A stretch of 64,000 nt of DNA, taken from assembly GCA_029721515.1 (NCBI GenBank), contig CM056556.1:19782645-19846644 (forward strand), in the 5' to 3' direction. Position 1 is the stretch's first letter; the number at the start of each line of letters is the position of its first letter. The position numbers and the translations under genes were made by a program. The notes beneath the pieces are model-generated. The model worked only from the letters and a program-made list of their open reading frames with translations, did no database searches and was not told the DNA's origin. Positions 56,715 through 64,000 of the stretch are shown one piece after another. Source of the stretch: Synanceia verrucosa (lineage: Eukaryota > Chordata > Actinopteri > Perciformes > Synanceiidae).

Positions 56715-57430
56715 TATGTATGTTTTAATAATATTGACTGTCAAATGCCTTCAGTAAGACCTGTATTGGCATCAAATTATTTCGTGGACGAAAGCTTGAA
56801 ACCCGCTCCCATATATCACATTAATTGGCCTCATATCTTCACAAACTAACCATGTCAGGAAATCTGTAGCTCTGTTTTGACGGGCCTACGGGAGGCCTTG
56901 TGAAGGAGATAGCGCGGAGTTGTTTCAGGCCTGCCTCGCCCCTAATTCCTCCCCCTCTTCCAGCTTACCGGGATGTAGTGTTGATAGGTGGACTCTCAAG
57001 TTGCTGGTTATCACGTGGTATGTGAGTTTGGTCCTACATATTTTACATATCGTTGTCCTTTGTCATAATTTTTCCCTATTCCTTTGGGAAGTAGTGCTAC
57101 ACGTTGCTTTTCAGATGATCTGGAGTGTAGATTTCAAACTCCTCAGGTGTAGTTGTTGTAGGCATTGTCGCAGCCATTGTTCTGATCTGCAAAATAGGCC
57201 CTAACCCAGACGCTAACGTCACCTCCTGGAGCCCAGATGACCAATAATAGCCTTGCTAATGAGCTCGCGATTCACAGCTTCACCAGGTGTGAAAAAGCCT
57301 CAGAATCTAAATTAAAAACCACGTTTATCAAGCAAACACATTAACAAAAATTATGCCCATATCAGGTTCGAATATTAAGGGCTGCCTAATATTCATTCCA
57401 ATATCTTTATTTTTGTAAATATTCAAATTA
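56715..57430. other. unassigned sequence
   Basis: No gene or repeat boundary recognised; short frames have no domain. Confidence 0.35.
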
Positions 57431-59170
57431 TGTTTGAATAACGAAGTTCGGAGTCAAAGCCCTCTTACACACTGGATGAGAAAATCTGCTGGTGTGATGC
57501 AAGAGCAAACAAGTGATGTGAGAGCACAACTCATTGAGCTAAGAATAGATTCACAACACAGGAATTATTTTTATTTGCCATCTTTAGCTGTAATTGGGGC
57601 TGGACAATATGGCCTAAGAATAAAAACCTCACCACTCTTGATTTTTCCATACATCCATCCATTATCTACTGCTTATCCTCACATAGGGTCAAGGGGGGCT
57701 GGAGCCTATACTCTTGATTTTATTTTATTTATTTTTTTCTTTTCTTTTGTCAAAAAGACAAAGGAATTTTTCAAACACAAATGATCGTGTGTAGAAAAGG
57801 ACTAGTGTCTCTTTTGACCAGGAATTAGCGAGAGGTGATTGAGTGGACTGCAGTGTGGGTTGTCAAGTAGGGCAGTCAGCCATGTCTGCCGATGGAGAGT
57901 TGTGTAGTGTGAACACTATCGTCACCAACCAGACATGCAGTGTGAACACCCCAAGACTCCAACCATAGAACAAAGTCACATAGTGTGAACAGCATGGAGA
58001 GTCTACAACTCTGACAGTCATGTAGTGTGAACAAGTCTTTAGTGTGTACATGCACAACATAATATACCACAGTGGGTAAGAAATTCTGCAGGTGGGATGC
58101 AAGAGCAATCAAAGTGATGTCAGAGCACTCATTGAGCTAAAAATAAAATCACAACAATAGAACAGTGGAGCACAGGAACTATCTTTAGCTTTCAATAAGG
58201 CTGGACAATATGACTTAAAAATAAAGTCTCATTGCTCTTGATTTTAGTATTTTTTTTTCTTAAATCCAAAAGAAACGAAGGAATTATTCAAATGCATAGC
58301 TTGCTATGCATTTTTAAGAACACATTAATTCAAGAGTGTTTTGGTCACTGTAAGCTTAATATCTCATGCAACAAGTAGGAATTAAGCACTGATATCAATG
58401 TGGAACTGGAATACTCTTACTCGGAATAACATAATCATCTGTTTGACCGTGATGAATGACTGGGCTTCCTTAGTGTGTATATGCACAAGATACTTTAGTA
58501 TTAAAAATATACTGAGAAAGGCACATATCCCACAGTGGATGAGAAAGTCTGCAGGTGTGATGCAAGAGTAAACAAGTGATGTAAGAGCACTCATTGAGCT
58601 AAAAATAGAATCACAACAATAGAACAATGGAGCCCAGGAGCTATCTTTAGCTCTCAGTAGGTCTGGGAAAATGGCTTTAAAAGTCTTACTGGTTTTGATT
58701 TTACTTATTTTCTTTCTGAAATCCAAAAGAAACAAAAGATCTTTCAAACACACACCTTGCTATGCACAGACCATTTTTAATCACACTAAATTTGAGAATG
58801 TTTTGGACACTGTAAGCTTAATATCTCATGCAACATGTATGATTTAAGCACTAATATCAATATGGAACAGGGGAATATACTTACTTGGAATGACCTAATT
58901 ATCTGTTCAACCAAAATGAAGTAGAATATCACAATATCACTATAAGTACAAAAATATACTCTGAAAGGCACATATCCCAAAGTGGATGAGAAATTGCACA
59001 GGTGTGATGCAAGAGCAAACAAGTGACGTGAGCGCACAACTCATTGAGCTAAAAATAGAATCATAACAGAAGCGCTATTTTTAGCTCTCAGTGACTCCTC
59101 TGTCTGAAGCTCTCAATGGGGCTGCGCAATATGGCCTAAAAATAAAACCTCACTGCTCTCAAACGTTTTT
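57430..59170. repeat. tandem array of a ~450-600-bp unit, four copies
   Basis: The anchor gatgcaagagca recurs in the same orientation at 57,496, 58,096, 58,559 (one base changed) and 59,006: spacings 600, 463 and 447. Each unit holds agagcactcattgagctaaa, a 'ctggacaatatgg' segment, aaatccaaaagaaac and aagcttaatatctcatgcaa. The 58,096 and 58,559 units are alike along their full length. The first interval is enlarged by a dispersed repeat at 57,650-57,710. Inverted partial matches are at 59,390-59,480 and 52,440-52,500. Confidence 0.8.
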
Positions 59171-59790
59171 TTTTTTTTTTTTGTCTTCTAGTTCTACTTT
59201 GTATTTCTATGAAAGGCAAAGGAGAACTTTGAAGCTTGAAAGTGTTTGCATTAAGTTACGCTCCCCCACCAGTTTGTGCTTCCCAAAATATTTGAATAAT
59301 TTGTGTCTTTTGAAGAATTAAGAAAAAAAAACTAAAATCGAGAGAAGTGTGAAAAATCTGAGATTTTATATCCCTATTCAGAGCTAAAGATAGCTTCTGT
59401 GTTCAGTTGTTGTGACTCTATTTTTAGCGTGTTTTACATCACTTGTTTGCTTTTGCATCACACCACTTTAGGAGTATGTGCATTTTATAGCATTGTTTTA
59501 TACTCATCATATATCATCTATATACACAATAAGGAAGCCCACTTATTCATTTTTGTTGAGCTGTTGAGTATTAGGGCTGGGTATCGTTCAATTTTTTTTT
59601 GATACAATGCAAATTTTGGTACCTTTGTTTGATTTCCGGCTGCAGAACAATTTTTTGTTTGATACCTTAATAAGTTATTTTTGTGTAATTTGAGCTTTAC
59701 CGCTACCTCATGGAACTCACTGAGTTGAGCAGACCAATGTACACTGCTGTAAAACACCACAGAGGAAGAGCAGAGTGGCTCATATGGAGC

Positions 59791-60396
59791 TAGGGCTGTG
59801 ACAGTATGGATTTTTTTATTACCATGGTGATAAAGCACCCAATCAATGTGCTGCAATCCCGCTATTCCCGCCACAACTCCACTACCCCGCCACAATCCCG
59901 CTACCCTCCAAGATCGCTGCAATCCCGCAACCCCCCGCCGCAATCCTGCTGCTCCCACTGCAACCCCGCTACCACCACTGCAATCCTGCTACCGCTGCCA
60001 CAATCCCTTTAAAATCAAGTCAACAGAGCATCGTAAACAACTATGGGCAGTACTACATAAGAGGGGTGTCTGCTATAAGCACTTATAACTATAAGTGCTT
60101 TGAACTCTGACTGTTTATGCAATACTTCTGTATTTTATGCCTGTGTATGACTGTTATGTTTGTATGTATTCAGTTTAATCATGAGAAGTACTGAAACCTC
60201 GAAATAATTAATGAGAAAACAAAATAACCCCCATCATATCACATCATATATCACCATATGCACTCCTGTAAATTTCAACAGCAAATATATAGATATATAT
60301 TTTTTTTATTTTAAAATTGTGATGATGATGGTAATGAGCTCAACACCGCGGAAGGCATCACATGACCGCGGTGCTGCGGTTATCATCCCAGCTCTA
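59791..60396. mobile_element. hAT-type element (606 bp) with perfect 8-bp duplication
   Basis: tatggagc flanks both sides (59,783-59,790 and 60,397-60,404). Ends TAGGGCTGTGA and (reverse complement of right end) TAGAGCTGGGA. No transposase. It contains the minisatellite at 59,850-60,010. The intact duplication indicates a relatively recent insertion. Confidence 0.88.
59850..60010. repeat. minisatellite, ~17-21-bp unit gcaatcccgctaccc
   Basis: About eight imperfect units (gcaatcccgctattcccgcc, acaatcccgctaccctcc, gcaatcctgctaccgctgcc). Strongly C-rich on the plus strand, against an AT-rich surrounding. Confined to the hAT element. Confidence 0.85.
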
Positions 60397-60432
60397 TATG
60401 GAGCAGAGCCTGTGTTTTTTTTTTTTTTTTTC

Positions 60433-60841
60433 AGGACTCACACTGTATGTGAACAAATGGTGGTGCATTCCTGGGCATGTGAACATTAAGATCTCCAGCT
60501 GCTGCAGGGACATTGAATTTTTGGCTGTAAGGCTACATCCGTATTACTTGCCCAGGGAGTTAAGTCACGCCATTATTCTTATTGTTTATATCCCTCCACG
60601 CACGGACGAGGAGGCTGTGTGTGACGTTATCCATAGCAGTGTGGCTCAACTACATACACAGCATCCTGAGGCTCTTGTGCTAATCTCTGGGGACTTAAAC
60701 CATGTCATTCTGGACAAAACACTGGCCACTTTCCACCAGTATGTTCACTTTAACACCAGGGGAAACAGGACTATTGATCTGATCTGTGCCAGTGTTAAGC
60801 ATGCATACAGTGCTGCCTCCTGCCTGCCCTGGGGAAAGTAG
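60433..60841 (+). pseudogene. LINE endonuclease domain
   Basis: APE-type endonuclease part: GLTLYVNKWWCIPGHVNIKI, RDIEFLAVRLHPYYLPREL, VYIPPRTDEE, LVLISGDLNHV (the GDFNH catalytic region, Phe to Leu) and RTIDLICASV. Ends at a TAG at 60,839-60,841 before the final SDH-like block (PWGK-stop-DHNLVLL), which lies just downstream. Confidence 0.8.
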
Positions 60842-61815
60842 ACCACAACTTGGTTCTGCTCAAACCTCACTGCACACCAAGAGTGAGGGGATTACCAACA
60901 CTCATTCAGGGAGTGGTCTCATGAAGCTGAGCAGGCTCTGAAAAACTGCTTTGTGACCACAGACTGGGACACTCTGCAGGGGTCTCACAATGAGGACATG
61001 GAGGTGATGGTTGACTGTACCACGGACTATGTAAACTTCTGTATGGATGTTGTTGTTCCCGATCTGTACGCAGCTTTGCAAATAACAAGCCCTGGATAAC
61101 CAGTGACATCAAAGGCCTTCTGAACCAGAAGAAGAGGGCCTTTAAAGACGGTGACACTCCAGAGCTCAAGCGGGTACAGAAGGAATTCAGAGTCCAGCTC
61201 AGGGAGGCAAAAGAGCAGTACGGAAGGAAAATAGAAGAAAGAATGCAGAACAACAATATGAGGGAGGGGAAGAAGACCATCACAGGCTGCAACTCCAAGA
61301 GTGGTGCCCCTGTGGAGGGGGATGTGGGAAGGGCAAACCAGTTAAACCAGTTGTTCAATAGGTTTGATCTCCCCATCCCATTCACACCTCTGAATGTGGC
61401 AACCCACACACACCTACTCCCACAAGCCATCACCAGTACAGCAGAGGACACCCCACCTCCCCCCATCACAGCACCCACGATCACAGCAGCTCAGGTTTAT
61501 GGAGAGCAGAGGAGGCTGCACCCCAGCAAAGCTGCAGGTCCAGATGGAGAATCACCGAGACTACTGAAGGCCTGCGCGCGGGAGCTGGCCTTCAGCGCTC
61601 AACCTGAGCTTGGGACAGGGGAGGGTTCCCCACCTGTGGAAGACATCCTGCATCGTCCCAGTCCCAAAGAAACCACATCCTGCTGAGCTGAATGACTTCT
61701 GGCCAGTCGCCCTGACGTCACATGTGATGAAGACCATGGAACGGCTGCTGCTCCATCATCTGAGGCCACAGAACCACCACGCACTAGACCCTCTGCAGTT
61801 TGCCTACCAGGAGAA

Positions 61816-63085
61816 TAAGGGTGGGACGATATGGGTAACTCATGATTCGATACTGTGACGATATGTGGCCCACGATAACGAACGAAATATCATGATACAC
61901 GATATCTATGATATTCAATATAATGTAAGAAATTTCATCAACGATTTATCACGATATATGTTCCTGAAAAAAATACCCATAGAAAGGAAAATGTTTGTAA
62001 TTATGCATTTATTCAATGCAAAAACATACATTGCAGAAACGTGCATTTGCAAAGTGCCTTACTGCCTCCCAGTGTTGTAAATGTAAACACAGTACAGCTG
62101 GAAAAAATTAAGTGCATGCACATTAATTACGTCTTATGTAAAATAGGACAGTGCACTGATTTCTGATACTGAAAGTAGTACCTCATTGCCTCCCAGTCTT
62201 GTAAATGTAACACTGTATAGCTGGACAGATCAAAGTACATGAACATTAATAACAAAACACTGTACAGCTGGACAAATTTCAGTGCATTAACAAATAACGT
62301 TTTATGTAAACCAGGACAGTGCACTGCTTGACACTGACACTGAAACATCAGTAGCAACTTACATTACAGCGCTTCATGTTGTGCCGACGACTCGGTACCT
62401 CGTATCTCGGTTCCAGTGTTGCCAGTGTTCGGCAAAAGCCATCATTTTCAATCACGCTGTAAGGGCAAAGGTCTTTGCCAATATATTCAGCAATGAACTT
62501 GGTGATACTCTGTGCCCTCAGCGATCCAAAGGGGAACTTTGCTTTAAAAGCAGTAGTGATTGTCGGCTGATATGGTTTGCCTTTATCAGATTCGAGTAGT
62601 TCGCCGTGATAGCGAAGGAGGTGGCTTTGCAGATTCGTAGTGCTGCTGTTATATTTTACCTTTGCAAAACAGTTCTTGCAGATTGCATATTCTTTTTCCA
62701 GTGTTCTTCCATCATCTGTCTCGTAAAAGCCAAAGTGTCTCCACACTTTTGAGTGGAAACTCGCTGGTGGGTCTTTGATTTGTTTTTGTGTTTTCCGCCA
62801 TTCTTGCATCTGTTCATCTGTGGTTCTTCTTCTGTTGTTAACTCGTCGGTCTATGCTTCTTCACTGGCCGTTGCTTCCGCCTACTTTACCCCCGTTTACG
62901 GGATTAGTGCTTCCACAAACAGAACAGGAGAAATGAAGTACTGACGGTGACAATGGGGTAAATCTATTGTGTTGTAGCCTAATATAATAAAATATCGATA
63001 TTTGCCGTCAGTGTATTGATTATTTATCGCAACAGAGAGCGCAACGATATATTGCGATATCGATTTTTTTTTTTTTCCACCCCTA
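61816..63085 (-). mobile_element. hAT element (1,270 bp) with perfect 8-bp duplication
   Basis: caggagaa flanks it at 61,808-61,815 and 63,086-63,093. Ends TAAGGGTGGGA and (reverse complement of the right end) TAGGGGTGGAA. Subterminal cgatatattgcgatatcg motifs at both ends. It encodes only the BED-finger N-terminus (62,348-62,809, minus strand), so it is an internally deleted derivative of an autonomous element. Confidence 0.9.
62348..62809 (-). pseudogene. hAT transposase N-terminal fragment with intact BED finger
   Basis: 153-codon open frame. SKVWRHFGFYETDDGRTLEK, then YAICKNCFAKVKYNSSTTNL and QSHLLRYH make a complete BED finger (Cys-x2-Cys ... His-x4-His with the W/F aromatic residues). 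Downstream TITTAFKAKFPFGSLRAQSI and KDLCPYSVIENDGF correspond to the start of the hAT catalytic region (P-S-VEN-GF motif). The frame then ends (VSCY) before the first catalytic Asp. It could at most yield a DNA-binding fragment. Confidence 0.85.
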
Positions 63086-63775
63086 CAGGAGAAGGTAGGA
63101 GTGAATGATGCCATCACCCTCCTGCTCCACTGATCTCTCTCTCTCTCTCACCTGGACAAAGGCAGTGGTGCTGTGAGGAATTACATTTTTGGACTTCTCC
63201 AGCGCCTTTAACACTATCCAGCCTCTGGTCCTCAGGGACAAATTGGGAGTGGAATCACATCTGGTGGCTTGGGTCACCAACTAGCTGACCAGCAGACCTC
63301 AGTATGTGGGACTGGGGGATTGCGGGTCCAACACTGTGGTCAGCAGTACGGGAGCACCGCAGGGAGCTGTCCTCTCTCCGGTCCTGTTCACGTCCAACTT
63401 CCAGTACAACTTGGAGCTCTGCCATGTACAGAAATTTGTGGATGACACAGCCGTCATGGGATGTTTAAGGAGTGGACAGGAGCAGGAGTACAGGACTTTG
63501 TTACATAGTGCGACTCCGACCACCTGCTTCCAAGTCCAGGGAGATGGTGGTGGACTTCCGGAGACCCAGGCCACAGCCAATGCCAGTTATCATCAAAGGG
63601 GACTGGGTGGAGGTGGTACCCACCTATAAATGCCTGGGAGTACTACTGGATGAGAAACTGGACTGGACAGCAAACACAGATGGTCTGTGCAGAGCCGTCT
63701 GTATTTCATACAACAGGTGTTTGTTTTACTTAAGTGATTTTTGGGATAGGGAGGCAATGGTATTAAGGTAATAGA

Positions 63776-64000
63776 CACACCTCATTTAGTTTTTTCCAGG
63801 TAATGGTCTTACTGTGTTCAGTGCACCTTAGACTGAGAGTGCTCGAAAACTCATTTTCCAAGTGCCTAGCAGTGTTAATAATTGAATTAAAAATTGAACG
63901 TATTTCCATGCCAGAGAGGGTAGACCCATGTCTCGGCCCTAAATCATCTGAAGTACCGGTAGCTTCAGGGACTGGAGGCGTCTGCATTTTCTTTGTCATC
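63776..64000. other. unassigned sequence at window end
   Basis: A minus-strand frame is open from 63,999 to 63,763 (possible transposon-type text MEIRSIFNSI), but it has no recognisable domain. Not identified as a zc3h18 exon. Confidence 0.3.

Larger units (their letters stand above)
61500..63770 (+). pseudogene. LINE reverse transcriptase, split by hAT
   Basis: N-terminal fingers at 61,500-61,815: NPSKAAGPDGESPRLLKACA-like, then PHPAELNDFWPVALTSHVMK and LDPLQFAYQEN. After the hAT: VLDKLGVE-like, SSTGAPQGAVLSPVLFT (63,340-63,392), KFVDDTAVMG with the catalytic DD (63,430-63,460), and TYKCLGVLLDEKLDWTANTD. Several frame changes. The thumb and C-terminal tail are missing after 63,771. Confidence 0.82.
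60430..63775 (+). mobile_element. LINE (CR1/L2-related), endonuclease to RT, interrupted by hAT
   Basis: Plus strand. Endonuclease at 60,430-60,900, linker, then RT at about 61,500-61,815 and 63,094-63,770. The hAT element at 61,816-63,085 splits RT between LQFAYQENK/ENKG and VNDAITLLL-type motifs. Stops and frameshifts throughout; the 3' tail is absent. Confidence 0.85.

Noticed and set aside
57430..59170. Regularly spaced repeats considered as a CRISPR-like array
   Set aside because: Units are 447-600 bp with diverged copies and no short repeat-spacer pattern; the context is vertebrate.

Overview
This is a stretch of animal nuclear DNA, almost certainly from a ray-finned (teleost) fish. 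The evidence is two vertebrate multi-exon genes with GT-AG introns, set in about 64 kb that is dominated by fish-type transposable elements: Tc1/mariner, hAT, TTAA-target elements, L2- and L1-type LINEs, tRNA-derived SINEs and a Ty3/gypsy element. There is no bacterial, viral or organellar gene organisation and no CRISPR array.

Left block (1-10,720): old mobile elements. It holds an L2-type LINE 3' end, a Tc1-like element with an insertion, a decayed Ty3/gypsy retrotransposon on the minus strand whose pol reads protease-integrase-reverse transcriptase (Gmr1-type order), an L2 copy, and a LINE fragment split by a 1.5-kb hAT element with 7 of 8 target-duplication bases matching.

Gene 1 (19,614 down to 11,827, minus strand): the first four coding exons (264 codons) of a thyrotropin-releasing-hormone receptor-like GPCR. 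They cover the N-terminus, TM1-TM5 and intracellular loop 3. The exon(s) for TM6, TM7 and the tail were not found. Intron 1 carries a four-deep nest of DNA transposons (14,809-18,842).

Intergenic space (19,700-30,500): microsatellites, SINEs, one complete TTAA-flanked element, LINE tails and much unassigned AT-rich sequence. The two genes are divergently oriented.

Gene 2 (about 30,600 to beyond 39,549, plus strand): zc3h18, the CCCH zinc-finger protein that couples the nuclear cap-binding complex and ARS2 to RNA decay. Eight coding exons (the first 624 codons plus two bases) join in frame. The remaining 3' exons are not recognisable before 64,000, so the last visible intron seems to run at least 24 kb and is filled with repeats.

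Right block (39,550-64,000): intronic or 3' flanking repeats. It holds a 5-kb L1 (minus strand, with target-site duplication) whose ORF1 is split by a Tc1 element that itself carries a solo LTR and a TTAA element; a second copy of that Tc1 family; several hAT elements with BED-finger fragments; a roughly 450-bp tandem array; and a LINE interrupted by a hAT element with a perfect 8-bp duplication.

The two host genes are not obviously linked in function. The most distinctive content is the integrase-before-RT gypsy element with a SCAN-like gag, and the transposon nests whose insertion order can be read from their target duplications. I did not find a convincing new biological system.
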